From: an uncultured Caulobacteraceae bacterium
Lineage (GTDB): Bacteria > Pseudomonadota > Alphaproteobacteria > Caulobacterales > Aquidulcibacteraceae
Assembly (NCBI GenBank): GCA_902826145.1
Contig: CADEDT010000013.1
Span: 1 to 36,496 of the forward strand
Reading direction: 5' to 3'
Length of the DNA: 36,496 nucleotides
Shown: one piece after another, positions 18,446-27,836 of the stretch
Numbering within the stretch: position 1 is the first letter of the stretch
Layout of the letters: the number at the start of each line of letters is the position of its first letter
Position numbers and translations under genes: made by a program
The notes under the pieces: generated by a model
Told to the model about the DNA's origin: nothing
What the model saw: only the letters and a program-made list of their open reading frames with translations
Databases searched by the model: none

Positions 18446-19252
18446 CTATCCCGCGGGCTTCAAGTCCATGACGAGCATATCCTGACCGCCCTGGTTTACG
18501 TGCCAACCGCCAGGCGTGAATTTGGTGATGGCTAGACCCGCTTCGTCCGCCGCCGCGCGCACCGCGTCAGCGTCGTAAGCGATGGCTTTGAAATAGTTTG
18601 TCGCGTCACGGAAGGTGTACATCGGGCCTGGTACGTCGATGTTGAAGTCGCGAAGCGACTGGCCGGCGCGGATGCCTTCGCGGGCAGCCTCATCGACCAA
18701 AAACCATGTGCTGACGAAACGTCCACCCCTCTTAAGCTTCGAAGCGATCGCGCGTAGATAGTGCTGCGTCTCATCCCATGTGAGATGCGTGAAGAGCGAG
18801 AAGGCGCAGGCGTAGTCGAAACGCCGGTTGGGCGGTATCGGCCATGGCGCTTGCGTAGCGCTTTCTTGGCCGTATTCGGCGCGATGTTTGTAGTGCGGAT
18901 TGCGCGCGTTGATTACGGCGAACTCGAAATTGGGATATCTGGTGGTGATGTTCTCATGACACCACGCGATGCCCGAAAGATTGACGTCCAGGCCAAAGTA
19001 ATTGCCATCGAGATACTGCGTCATTGGCAGCGCCGTGCGCCCGATGCCGCAGCCGATGTCCAACAAACTATGTGGCGGGCGCAGGCCTTCACGAACCAGC
19101 GGACGCAAATGCTGCTCGATCCCCTGGCCGATGAAGTCATCCTGCTGATGCGAGACGTAGTTACGCTCCGATGGCGGGATGGGAATGAACTTGTTGCGCT
19201 TGATGAGCTCAACAAGGAGCTCAAAGCGATCAGCGCCGCTGATGGTATTCAT
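18446..19252 (-). CDS. Class I SAM-dependent methyltransferase
   Basis: The 268-residue protein has a Rossmann methyltransferase core: LLDIGCGIGRTALPM (motif I), YFGLDVNLSGIAWCHEN (motif II), FDYACAFSLFTHL (motif IV) and LKRGGRFVSTWFL (post-motif strand). The N-terminal about 60 residues and the C-terminal ITKFTPGGWHVNQGGQDMLVM are less standard. It probably methylates a glycan component. The ATG at 19252 is preferred over an in-frame TTG at 19288; neither has a strong ribosome binding site. It is the first gene of a minus-strand run continuing to PhyH, rfbA and rfbD. Confidence 0.85.
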   Translation of the reverse strand: MNTISGADRFELLVELIKRNKFIPIPPSERNYVSHQQDDFIGQGIEQHLRPLVREGLRPPHSLLDIGCGIGRTALPMTQYLDGNYFGLDVNLSGIAWCHENITTRYPNFEFAVINARNPHYKHRAEYGQESATQAPWPIPPNRRFDYACAFSLFTHLTWDETQHYLRAIASKLKRGGRFVSTWFLVDEAAREGIRAGQSLRDFNIDVPGPMYTFRDATNYFKAIAYDADAVRAAADEAGLAITKFTPGGWHVNQGGQDMLVMDLKPAG

Positions 19253-19490
19253 GCGTAAAGTTGAAAGCGAGGGGGGAGCCGCCGTCAAGCAATTGAGACC
19301 GTTGGGCTATTCGCGTTAGGGGCGAACCCGTCCGACTCGCGCGCCGTCGACTTTGGCCATGGCGACGCAAGTCGCGCGCGAGGGTTCGACAAACCTCGGC
19401 GCCAATCGATTTCCCCTTGTTTTCTTGACTCGTGGCGGCAGGCAGCCGTCTCTTTTGTTCTTCAGCTGATCAAGATCCAACTGCTCGCGT
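19253..19490. promoter_or_regulatory. Divergent intergenic region, methyltransferase / GT61
   Basis: This is the longest gap in the window (238 nt), between divergent genes. It contains an interrupted inverted repeat: CGAACCC and CTCGCGCG (about 19323-19343) are matched by CGCGCGAG and GGTTCG (about 19375-19388). The arms could form a structure or bind a regulator. No clear -35/-10 pair was found. Confidence 0.3.
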
Positions 19491-20549
19491 ATGCAATTCG
19501 CTCCAAAGCACAGAACTTCTCTAGAGGAAGCGCTCCAAACCGGAGGGGTCTGGACAGACTGGCTGCCCGGGGAGGCGGCGCCTGCAGCGCCACTCTTTTG
19601 GGGCGCCCGCATTGCCTCACCGGCGCTCGATCCTCATATCGAAGGCGCGCCGTTTCCCGCCATGGGTCTCGCCTGTATATTCGACGCAACAGTTTTGGAT
19701 CAGGCATTCATTGCTTCATCGCTGGGCGAACCATATCAGTCCGACACGCAGCTCCCCCGATACATCAACTATTGGCTTGAAAGGGGCATGCGCCCAACTC
19801 AGCGGCGCTCGCTCACCGATCTTACGGCTGTCCACGTGCCGGGCCTATCGGCACTCGTGCATCACTGCCACGCCGACATATACGGACACTGGCTGCTCGA
19901 GAGCATGCCAAAGTTGCTCTACCTCAGCATGCTGCCGAACCCACCGAAGCAATTCATCTTGCAGGCGGGCACTCGTCCGCACATCCAAAATTGGATCAAG
20001 CACGTGTTTCCGGAGGCTGAGTTCGTTTCTTACGATCCCGAGACCGAGTACCTGCGCTGCGAAAAACTGCTCAGCCCGACGATGGCGTGTTCGGCCGCCT
20101 ATGTCTTCAATCCTAGGCTAAATCCACTGCTAGATAGGATTGCGCCATCGCGCCGTGTGGACCGATTGCTCTACCTTGACCGCGCTTGGCCCAGCTCCTT
20201 TCATTGGATGCTGAATCCAGACGATGTTCGCAAGGTCGCGCAATCCTTTGGGTTCGAGGTGTATTTCCCCGCCAACCACGCAGTCGTTGATCAGCTTGAG
20301 ACGTTCGCTTCTGCGCGTGTGCTCGCCGCTGATTTTGGCTCTGCTTTGCACAACGCGTTGTTCTGTTCGCCGGGCACGCGCGTTCTGGCATTCAACTGGG
20401 TGAATACCAATCAATCGCGCATCGCCCAATTGCGCGGTCAAAAGGTCGGTTTTCAGTTGGGCACAACCGGTGAGCGTGTGATCAACGAGGGTTACCGCGT
20501 AGACCTGGACGATGCGAAACGCGCGTTTGAGGCGGCCCTTAGCGCGTGA
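19491..20549 (+). CDS. Glycosyltransferase family 61 (DUF563-type)
   Basis: The 352-residue protein resembles GT61 enzymes in two places: HHCHADIYGHWLLESMPKLLYL near residue 125, equivalent to the family's N-x-x-HW-l-x-d-x-l-p-R-l, and a late ADFGSALHNALFCSPGTRVLAF segment, the typical G(S/A)xLxNxxFxxPGxxV end. It probably transfers a sugar in the same glycan pathway. It is alone on the plus strand; no strong ribosome binding site precedes the ATG. Its stop is 3 nt from the convergent methyltransferase stop. Confidence 0.82.
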   Translation: MQFAPKHRTSLEEALQTGGVWTDWLPGEAAPAAPLFWGARIASPALDPHIEGAPFPAMGLACIFDATVLDQAFIASSLGEPYQSDTQLPRYINYWLERGMRPTQRRSLTDLTAVHVPGLSALVHHCHADIYGHWLLESMPKLLYLSMLPNPPKQFILQAGTRPHIQNWIKHVFPEAEFVSYDPETEYLRCEKLLSPTMACSAAYVFNPRLNPLLDRIAPSRRVDRLLYLDRAWPSSFHWMLNPDDVRKVAQSFGFEVYFPANHAVVDQLETFASARVLAADFGSALHNALFCSPGTRVLAFNWVNTNQSRIAQLRGQKVGFQLGTTGERVINEGYRVDLDDAKRAFEAALSA

Positions 20550-20552
20550 TCA

Positions 20553-21290
20553 CTACGGGGCAGAGCGCTCACACACGACGACTTCCGTCATCTCACCCAA
20601 AACCGCAGCCGTGCGATTGTTCGCGCGCACCACGCTGACGTCGAACGGCGCCCATTCTGAGATTTGCTTGTGAATGTCGTAGCCGTAATCGACCGTTACG
20701 AGCGCCCCGCCACCGATCGGGTTGCCGTGATATTGCTCAGCGGCCAGATGTTCGACTGTGCCATCCGGATTGCTTTTCGCACGCCACTTCAGGGCGTCAG
20801 CTTGATGTTTGCTCACGGGAAACGTGCAGAGATGTAGTCCACCGGGGCGGAGCGTTCGCCAGATTTCGCGATGCGCCGCTGCTGGATCGAACAAATGCTC
20901 CATTACGTCGAGCGTTATGACAATATCGAACGATCCGTCCGCGAATGTTTGGGCTTCAAGGTTCTCGTTTCGAAACCCACGCACCATCTCCCCCAACGGC
21001 GCGCCGACAAAGAAGTGGGTGGCAACATAGCCAGGCGCGTCAGTGCGCAGCCGGTGAGACAGTCCGCGTTCGGCGGGCGAGCATTCGTGAATTGTCAGAG
21101 ATCGCCAATTCGGCCGCTTCTCATTCAAAACGAGCGCCAGTGCCCGTTCACGTGGAACTGAAGTGCAAGCAGGGCAGATAAGGCTGTCGCGGTACTTATC
21201 GTTGTTCGCACGGAAAAGAACGCGCTGCGTGCATACTGGACAAAAACCGTAGTACTCCAGAACCGCTGACGCTGGATCGTCCATTGTCAT
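20553..21290 (-). CDS. SAM-dependent methyltransferase with N-terminal zinc ribbon
   Basis: The 245-residue protein begins with two cysteine pairs, CPVC (about 17-20) and CPAC (about 39-42), a likely zinc ribbon. A class I methyltransferase fold follows: IHECSPAERGLS, FADGSFDIVITLDVMEHLFDP and TLRPGGLHLCTFPVS. Enzymes with this Cys-rich head occur in polysaccharide loci and may modify sugars. It is the last gene of a three-gene ATGA-coupled operon (giant fusion, Stf0 sulfotransferase, this gene), which supports a shared glycan-modifying role. Substrate unknown. Confidence 0.82.
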   Translation of the reverse strand: MTMDDPASAVLEYYGFCPVCTQRVLFRANNDKYRDSLICPACTSVPRERALALVLNEKRPNWRSLTIHECSPAERGLSHRLRTDAPGYVATHFFVGAPLGEMVRGFRNENLEAQTFADGSFDIVITLDVMEHLFDPAAAHREIWRTLRPGGLHLCTFPVSKHQADALKWRAKSNPDGTVEHLAAEQYHGNPIGGGALVTVDYGYDIHKQISEWAPFDVSVVRANNRTAAVLGEMTEVVVCERSAP

Positions 21291-22000
21291 TGACCCGGCG
21301 AGGTGCCGACGCGCAAAGCTTGTAGGCGGTCTTTCCAGGCGTCGGTGATAGAATCACGAAGGATTTTGTATTCGCCTCCAGGCACGTTTCCTTTGAAAAC
21401 CAGCAGTCCGGCCTCGCCACAAATCATCTGAACTGCCTTCGGCATGTCGGCGAGCATGTGCTCATACTGAATGTGCAGCGGCTTGATGTCGTTGTTGAAG
21501 AAGAACTCGGCCCACTTGGCCTTGCCTTTCATCAAATGTTCGCGGCACGCGTCTAATGCCGCCGCATCGAATTCGCTGCCATCGGCCTGTTTTGCCCAGT
21601 CACGCCGCTCGTGCCATACCCAGCTCGATTTGGCCCGATAAAGCGAGATCGCCTGAGCCTCGATGTCCAGGCGGTCTAGGAAGACATAGCGCGCATTCGG
21701 AAACACAGATCGCGCGCGATTGCGGAATGGCGCCCAATGCGAGACTGAGACCTTGAAGCAAAAGACGTCGGATCGCGCCGCGAGCTTGGCTAGATAGTCC
21801 GAAGCGTTCGTTGCGCCGAGGTCGGCAGGCGCGGTCTCCATAAGGCCTTGAGGATTGAAATACTCTTCGGGGTCGCCGAACGGGCCGAGCTTTGCCAATA
21901 CTGAACATAGGTTCGTGCTACCGCTGCGCTCTGTCATCGCGATTATTAGCGTGCGCTTCTCGACCGGCGCCAGCGGCGTGGAGGGAGTCAGCTCAATCAC
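21287..22000 (-). CDS. Stf0-type sulfotransferase
   Basis: This 237-residue P-loop protein resembles Stf0 (trehalose 2-sulfotransferase-like) enzymes that transfer sulfate from PAPS to sugars. The 5'-phosphosulfate loop is TERSGSTNLCSVLAKLG at about residues 23-39, followed by GDPEEYFNP, which matches the family. The PAPS-binding segment is VFLDRLDIEAQAISLYRA, and SSWVWHERR may contact substrate. It overlaps the giant fusion gene upstream and the methyltransferase downstream by ATGA. PAPS-generating genes are not in this window. Confidence 0.88.
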   Translation of the reverse strand: MIELTPSTPLAPVEKRTLIIAMTERSGSTNLCSVLAKLGPFGDPEEYFNPQGLMETAPADLGATNASDYLAKLAARSDVFCFKVSVSHWAPFRNRARSVFPNARYVFLDRLDIEAQAISLYRAKSSWVWHERRDWAKQADGSEFDAAALDACREHLMKGKAKWAEFFFNNDIKPLHIQYEHMLADMPKAVQMICGEAGLLVFKGNVPGGEYKILRDSITDAWKDRLQALRVGTSPGQ

Positions 22001-25000
22001 TGATCGCTCCGGCGGTATAAATAGTCGGTCTTCACAGCAAACGCGAAGTCCTCACCGGAGGCGCTGGCTGCGCCATTGAGCAACATGTCGGTATCGATGA
22101 TGCGGCCGCCTTCACGCAGGATCACAAGTCCGAACATGCGTTCTAGGGCGTGCGCCATCGTGCCGTCCTTTTGGCCGGCCTCGGCTTCGAATTCGTCGCG
22201 TGTCACGTTGAGCGCCAGGATAGAGTCGAAGCTCTTGCGGCGGACGAAGAACATCGTGCCGGCGGCGAAGACGTCGGTTTGTGTATCGATGCTCTTCCAG
22301 CCGCCGCGCTTTAGCAGCGTCTCGATCCGCTCCTGGTTGAAGCCGATATAAGTCGTGATCGGCGCCAAGTGCTTCGCTGGCGCTACCAAGCCCAGTGATG
22401 AGTCACTGGCGAACGCGTGCAGGGCGCTCTCCACCGTCTCGGAAGCAAGCAATTCGTCGAACATCTCCCGGCGCCAATGCGCGCCATCTTCGCGGTGCGT
22501 GGATTTCTTGGTGTGCAGCTTCAGAATGATTGCATCAGCCGGCACGGAGACGCGCTTCATCGCCTCGAGGAACGCAAGCACGTCGCGCCCGCGGTTTTCT
22601 GTTTCGATCACGTCGAACGGGCAATCGAGTCCCGCCGACAGGATCGCCTCACGCACGGACTCGGCGCGCTCTGGAGGGCAGGTGACGACCAGTCGGGCTG
22701 GCGTCTGCACTAGCGCCAAGTCGCCGAGGATCTCTTCCAGCACGTCAGTGTAGAATGCGTGCACGAAGACGTAGAGCGGCGGCGTCGCTTGAGGCGATGC
22801 TGCCATCGCGCCCGCGCGGTCTGGGAAAGCCGCAAGCGCCGTGCGTGTCGCTTGCAAGTATGCGTAGCCGAAGCGCCGATCCGGCTCGAGATAAGCGCCT
22901 TCGGCCCACTCGTTCCACGCATTGATAAAGACAAGCTTCTCGTCCGGGCTTTGATACTGACGATCCGTCGCGCGTAGCAGCGATGTCAGCCACGAACGAT
23001 AAAGCGTAGGCGTCGCGCCAGCGAACGCGTGGCCTTTGCCGGGCTTGCGCGCCTCGTTGTCCCACGCCGGAATAATCCCCTTGAACACCTTGTAGTCGGG
23101 GAACTCGAAGCGAGCTTCGCGCTTGGCGACCTTTTCGTACGAATAAACGCGCCCCTCGGCGTTCGGATTGATGAAGCTCAGCTCACGCGTGACCTCTTGC
23201 GGACTGTAGTCGGCGTGCGGCGGAAACTCGACGGCGGCGTCAAATCCATACGGACGCGGGTCCTTGATGCCAAACGTCTGTGCGGCGACCAGGAATGGCT
23301 CGCCGAGACCATTCGCACGGCAATACTCACGCCAGACATTCGCGGTGCGCGCGGCATCGGGCAGGATATCTACGCGGTAGACGATGATGAGCGGACGGCC
23401 GTTGACCTTGATATAGCGCGGATCGCGCAGCACCGGCGCGAGATCCTCGATGAACTCGCGATCGTCTTGCGGCTCGTGCCGTTGCTCCATCAGGATTTCC
23501 TGATCGAGCCCGTCCCAACGGCGCGTCCAATTCTCGTTCGCCCAACAGATACAGAAGGGGAAGTTCAGATCGGTCGCGGCGAGGAACTGATTCAGCGGCC
23601 GCTCAAGCAAACGCTTGCGGCCCGTGAACCAGTAATAGTGGAAGCAGAAGCCGTGCAGGCCGTACTGCTTCGCCAGTTCGACTTGCCTGCGTTGCACGTC
23701 GGGCACACGCAAATCGTAGAAGCCAAGTTCATCCGGCAAACGCGGCTGGTAATGCCCAACGAATTGCGGCGTTGCTTTGGAGACGTTGGTCCATTCAGTA
23801 AATCCTTTACCCCACCAGGCGTCGTTTTCCGGGATCGGATGGAATTGTGGCAGGTAGAAGCAAATCGCACGAATGCGCGACGGCGTCGCGATCGAGTCCG
23901 GGGCGAGTGGCACGTACTCCGCGCCCTTCGCGGTCGCCGTCTCAAACATCTGCTGAAACGCGGTGACGTGCGCGGCCGAGCCACGCTCGCTCTTCACCAC
24001 GACTTCGATCTTCGGCCGATTGAACGCCGCGCTCGCGCGCAAGCGTCGTGCAAGTTTGCGTGGAAGCAGGGCATCGAATTTCAAGCCGCCGTTGGCGACG
24101 AGGTATTTCCAATGCTGAACCTTCCCCAGCAAGCGCATGCTTTGGCCAAGCGTCGGGTTAGCCTGACCCTCAAGCCCCGGCATTGGTGCGCGATTCTCGC
24201 GCTTTCCAGCAGCGATGTAGTGAACCAGCGGATTGATGCCGACGGCGGCGACATCGGGGTTCTGCGCTAGGTACCAACGGCTATCGAACGCCGGGCCGGG
24301 CGAGCGGCCTTCGAAACCACCGTGGTGCAAGTAGTGGTGCAGCGGCTCAATGCCGGCCATGCGCACGTCTTGGTACGTTGAGAGATACCAATCCGGATCG
24401 AACAGGCTCGACTTTGCCAGCAAGCGAGCGTGCAAGCCATGTTCCGGATCTGCCTCAGCGATCTCCGCGGCGTAGCTCTTCCCATCCAGCCGCCGCCGCA
24501 GCGCCGCGCGCGCACGCCGCGCGAATTGCTTGGCCCCGCCGAGCAGGCCTCGCGGTCCGCCCCTGAGTGCACGCACCGGCGCGGTGAGCCGCCACGACGT
24601 GCTTGCGCGCATCGCCTCGATCGTCTGCCCGTACGATTGCGCTGTAGCCAGCGCGTGATCCTTTTGATGGGTTACGTTCGCGAGATGCGTGGAGAGTGAC
24701 GCAACAGTCTCGCTCAGATCACGCCGGATGGCTTCGTTCGTCTCGCGCGATGCGGCCAGCTCGCGCGTCATTGTCTCTCGCATCGTTGCGAGCTCGGTGC
24801 GCAACGCGTCACCTGATGCCCGCGCTTGACCTGAGAGTGTTTGCTGTACGTCGAGAAACTTGGCCTCGTAGGCCTGCGCCGCGGCTCGCGACTGCAAGGT
24901 GAAGTCGTCGGCGAGCGCCGAAAGGCGGCGCTCTAAAAACGCGGCAGACTCGGCGGTACGTGCGGCGCTCGAGGCCTCAGTTGCGGCGATTGCTTCGGAA

Positions 25001-26889
25001 AGGGCCGCCATGCTCTCGCGCGTTGCGACGAGCTCGGCCGATTGTTCCTCGGTCCGCGTTGCGCCTTCGGTAGAAACGCGGATGGCCTCAACAAGCAAGT
25101 CGTTTGCCTGCTGCACCTGCGCTTCGAGTTGGATGGCGTGCGCGTTGCTGGCTTGCGCTTGAGCGTCGAGCTGTTGCGCACGGGCATCGAGCTTTTGATC
25201 GAGTGCCGCGAAACTTGCCGCCTGTTGCTGGTGGGCGTCCGCCAAGCGCCCGTCAATCCGCTCAATGGCGCCGAGCTGGAGCTGCCCTGCCTCTTGAAGC
25301 TCGCGCTGCCGCTCGATTGCGCGCTCAAGCTCGGACGCCGCGTGCTCCAGCCGCCATTGGCGAAGCTCAGCTTCACCGAGCGCAGACGCGACGATTTCGA
25401 TGGTGAGCTGCTTGTGCTCTGCCGAGAACGCCGTCGCTGGAATATGCAATTGCGGATCGCTGTCGGTGAATTCTAGTAATGTCGAACTTGCGCTGCGGCG
25501 TTGCGCGATGAGCCCAAGAGCGGACTCAAACAGATTCGGAAGGCCCTGCCATTCCCACACCACGGCGCCATCGGGCGCGCGCAGCCGGAGCGCGTGCAGT
25601 AGCAACACTCCGGGCGTATCTGCCGGGTCCACCCGCAGCTTCGTGATCGCTTCGCCGCGCGCCGGTGTAGAGACGGAGAAAACGCGCGGCGCGCCAATCA
25701 ACTCCATCATCCCGTAAGCGCGCGTTACTTCGTCGAAGTCAGCCGAAGCGGTCGCGCTATAGACGCTCACTTCAAATGATTGCGCCGTTGCCGTTTCCGG
25801 GGCCCAACCCGTCGAGCGATCTGCACGCTTACGTTCGAACGAGAGCAGGGGCGCGTAGATGTCAGCTGCCGTGCCGAATTCCTCGGCGATCTTCGTGAGG
25901 ACAGCCGGCGGCGGCTCGTCATTTCCCTTCGAGGCGGCAACCGCCCACTCATAGGCGTCAGCAACCCAGACAGGGATGTCGTCACGCGCGATCAGCGCAT
26001 CCGCATCAAGGCGATGGTGGCGCTTGTTCGTAGAAAGGAATGCGTCGATCTCTGCTTCAGCCGTGTCGTTCCAGCGCGGAAGACGCACGCCAAGCACACG
26101 CTCCACGCGCCGCAGCGATGAGCGCCAATCCGTCAGCAAGTCGTCGTACAGCACGAACACGCGAGACATGTTGCGGCTGTCGCGTTCGACACTGAGCAAG
26201 TGCGTGAGCCATAGCAGCGCCGACTTTACAGGTGGAAACCCGTTGCGCCGTGTCAGCGACGCCGCGACTTCCAGCGGATGCCGGACAGGGATGATCAGCC
26301 GCTGATCGTAGCCAAGTTCATTCAGCGCCTGCCGCCACGCGGGGAGCAGCAGCGCTATGCGCGGATCCTTGATGACCACGTCGCGATCGGCGTCGAATTG
26401 ATCGCCAACGGCCGCCTTGATCGTTTCGACAGATTCCCGCGGCATCCGCGCGCGCCGCATGCTGCGCAGAAACAGCGCGTCGTCCCAAGCGGAATCGAGT
26501 TGAGCGAGCAGATCATCATTGCCGGCGCGGACGATGTCGGATTCCCAATGGCCGTCTTCGTTGAAGGCGTTCGCAGGGATGAGCGTTCGCGGCAGCGATA
26601 GCCCACACAGCGCCAGCGCCCGTGTCACCGCCGACGTGCCGCTGCGATGCATGCCGGCGACCACCAGCGCCAGCGGTTTGCTGGTCTGCTGCGCACCGGC
26701 GGGGTCGCCGCCGACGTTACGCACTAGCTCTGGCGGGCGCACCGGCGCTCCAGCCCCGCCTTGTCGTTGCCCGCCCGATTGGTCCCAATTCGTCGTCAAC
26801 GCTGCGTTCCCCGCTGGCGGGCTCTGGCCGAATGAGAGCACATGCAAAAAGCAGTGCGCGCCTGCCGCCGCGACTGCAGCGGCATTCAT
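21997..26889 (-). CDS. Giant multidomain glycan enzyme: sulfotransferase-like, coiled coil, WbsX-like, RgpF-like
   Basis: This 1,630-residue product has four regions. Residues about 72-300 are a sulfotransferase-like P-loop domain (GMHRSGTSAVTRAL, IIPVRHPLEVAASL, FVLYDDLL). Residues about 505-760 are a long Ala/Glu/Gln-rich coiled coil, ending in STSWRLTAPVRAL. Residues about 828-905 hold two FDxxWYLxxxxDV repeats seen in rhamnan-type proteins. Residues about 1005-1340 are a WbsX-like domain (FYLPQFHPIPENDAWWGKGF, CWANENWTRRWDG, NAWNEWAEGAYLEPD). Residues about 1365-1625 resemble RgpF (VFVHAFYTD, ETENRGRDVLAFLEAM, ILKLHTKKSTH). It probably both builds and sulfates the glycan at the inner membrane. 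The start is unsure: the first about 70 residues look non-conserved, and GTG codons with GGAG upstream lie within them. Confidence 0.85.
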   Translation of the reverse strand: MNAAAVAAAGAHCFLHVLSFGQSPPAGNAALTTNWDQSGGQRQGGAGAPVRPPELVRNVGGDPAGAQQTSKPLALVVAGMHRSGTSAVTRALALCGLSLPRTLIPANAFNEDGHWESDIVRAGNDDLLAQLDSAWDDALFLRSMRRARMPRESVETIKAAVGDQFDADRDVVIKDPRIALLLPAWRQALNELGYDQRLIIPVRHPLEVAASLTRRNGFPPVKSALLWLTHLLSVERDSRNMSRVFVLYDDLLTDWRSSLRRVERVLGVRLPRWNDTAEAEIDAFLSTNKRHHRLDADALIARDDIPVWVADAYEWAVAASKGNDEPPPAVLTKIAEEFGTAADIYAPLLSFERKRADRSTGWAPETATAQSFEVSVYSATASADFDEVTRAYGMMELIGAPRVFSVSTPARGEAITKLRVDPADTPGVLLLHALRLRAPDGAVVWEWQGLPNLFESALGLIAQRRSASSTLLEFTDSDPQLHIPATAFSAEHKQLTIEIVASALGEAELRQWRLEHAASELERAIERQRELQEAGQLQLGAIERIDGRLADAHQQQAASFAALDQKLDARAQQLDAQAQASNAHAIQLEAQVQQANDLLVEAIRVSTEGATRTEEQSAELVATRESMAALSEAIAATEASSAARTAESAAFLERRLSALADDFTLQSRAAAQAYEAKFLDVQQTLSGQARASGDALRTELATMRETMTRELAASRETNEAIRRDLSETVASLSTHLANVTHQKDHALATAQSYGQTIEAMRASTSWRLTAPVRALRGGPRGLLGGAKQFARRARAALRRRLDGKSYAAEIAEADPEHGLHARLLAKSSLFDPDWYLSTYQDVRMAGIEPLHHYLHHGGFEGRSPGPAFDSRWYLAQNPDVAAVGINPLVHYIAAGKRENRAPMPGLEGQANPTLGQSMRLLGKVQHWKYLVANGGLKFDALLPRKLARRLRASAAFNRPKIEVVVKSERGSAAHVTAFQQMFETATAKGAEYVPLAPDSIATPSRIRAICFYLPQFHPIPENDAWWGKGFTEWTNVSKATPQFVGHYQPRLPDELGFYDLRVPDVQRRQVELAKQYGLHGFCFHYYWFTGRKRLLERPLNQFLAATDLNFPFCICWANENWTRRWDGLDQEILMEQRHEPQDDREFIEDLAPVLRDPRYIKVNGRPLIIVYRVDILPDAARTANVWREYCRANGLGEPFLVAAQTFGIKDPRPYGFDAAVEFPPHADYSPQEVTRELSFINPNAEGRVYSYEKVAKREARFEFPDYKVFKGIIPAWDNEARKPGKGHAFAGATPTLYRSWLTSLLRATDRQYQSPDEKLVFINAWNEWAEGAYLEPDRRFGYAYLQATRTALAAFPDRAGAMAASPQATPPLYVFVHAFYTDVLEEILGDLALVQTPARLVVTCPPERAESVREAILSAGLDCPFDVIETENRGRDVLAFLEAMKRVSVPADAIILKLHTKKSTHREDGAHWRREMFDELLASETVESALHAFASDSSLGLVAPAKHLAPITTYIGFNQERIETLLKRGGWKSIDTQTDVFAAGTMFFVRRKSFDSILALNVTRDEFEAEAGQKDGTMAHALERMFGLVILREGGRIIDTDMLLNGAASASGEDFAFAVKTDYLYRRSDQ

Positions 26890-26935
26890 GCGGGGTAGGC
26901 GCGAGAGGTCAACCGGGCAGCCGCACTAGGCGCAT

Positions 26936-26952
26936 GAATTGGAACACAATTC
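26936..26952. promoter_or_regulatory. Perfect palindrome in the divergent giant-gene/ABC-exporter region
   Basis: GAATTG, a 5-nt spacer and CAATTC form a perfect inverted repeat in the 164-nt gap between the leftward giant gene and rightward wzm. The position and dyad symmetry suit an operator, but no regulator gene is nearby and the match could be chance. GAGG about 9 nt before the ATG at 27054 is a plausible wzm ribosome binding site. Confidence 0.3.
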
Positions 26953-27053
26953 GCCGCAGGGACTGCGCACCCAAGCGAATTCGGTGCTATGGGGACAAAG
27001 GCTCAGGTTGTGGTGGTAATGGGATACAGTAAAGCGATCCGAGGCGCTGTTCG

Positions 27054-27833
27054 ATGATTGGCGCCGTAGTCGACCTGGCGGTTGGCATAGCCCGCTGGCG
27101 TACAAGCTATGCGCTTGCGCTCCAGGATATCGAACTGCGTTACAAGCGTTCGCTGCTTGGCCCGTTCTGGATCAGCGCCGCCTTGATCGCGACTGTGCTG
27201 GCGCTTGCCTACGTCTTTGCGGACGTCTTCCGCAGCGATTTCGTGAGCTACGTCTCCTTCATCGGCGCCGGACTATTGGTTTGGCAGCTTATCCTTGCGC
27301 TCGTGAATGAGGGCTGCGGCGCCGTCACCGAGCATAGCGCCTATCTGCAGAACGTGCGTATGCCGCTCACGGTGATCGCAGGCCGCATCGCTTGGCGAAA
27401 CGCCATCGTGTTTCTGCACAATCTCGTCGCGATGATTGGATTGCTTCTGGCCTTCGGTGCGACACTCTCCGTCGAAGCGTTCGCAGCCGTGCCTGGCGTG
27501 CTTGTGATCCTGCTGCTGGGCTATTTTCTGGTCATGGCTTTGGGTCCGCTTTGCGCGCGTTTCCGCGACATTCCGCTTGTGATCTCAAGCGCGATGCAGG
27601 TTATCTTCTTCCTGACGCCGATCTTCTGGATGCCGGATGCGGTTTCGCATCGCCCGATGTTTCTTGCGGCCAACCCGTTTGCCCATTTGATCGCGCTGGT
27701 TCGTGAGCCGCTGCTCGGAAACTATCCCTCGGCATTGAACTGGCAAGTGTCGCTTTGGTGCTGCGCCGGCGCTGCAATTCTGGCGCTGATCGTTGTGTCG
27801 GCAACGCGCAAACGCATCAATCTGTGGCTTTGA
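27054..27833 (+). CDS. wzm: Polysaccharide ABC exporter, permease subunit
   Basis: The 259-residue ABC-2 type permease has an amphipathic N-terminal segment (LALQDIELRYKRSLLGPFWISAA), a hallmark of Wzm/TagG exporters, and about six membrane helices. The signature ALGPLCARFRDIPLVISSAMQVIFFLTPIFWMP lies near residue 165. With the ATPase encoded 3 nt downstream it would flip a lipid-linked polysaccharide across the inner membrane. It is divergent from the giant fusion gene, suggesting linked function. Confidence 0.94.
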   Translation: MIGAVVDLAVGIARWRTSYALALQDIELRYKRSLLGPFWISAALIATVLALAYVFADVFRSDFVSYVSFIGAGLLVWQLILALVNEGCGAVTEHSAYLQNVRMPLTVIAGRIAWRNAIVFLHNLVAMIGLLLAFGATLSVEAFAAVPGVLVILLLGYFLVMALGPLCARFRDIPLVISSAMQVIFFLTPIFWMPDAVSHRPMFLAANPFAHLIALVREPLLGNYPSALNWQVSLWCCAGAAILALIVVSATRKRINLWL

Positions 27834-27836
27834 ACA

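Noticed and set aside
23029..24270. 413-codon plus-strand open frame inside the giant fusion gene
   Set aside because: The minus strand encodes clear WbsX-like motifs here; the plus frame is a high-GC shadow.
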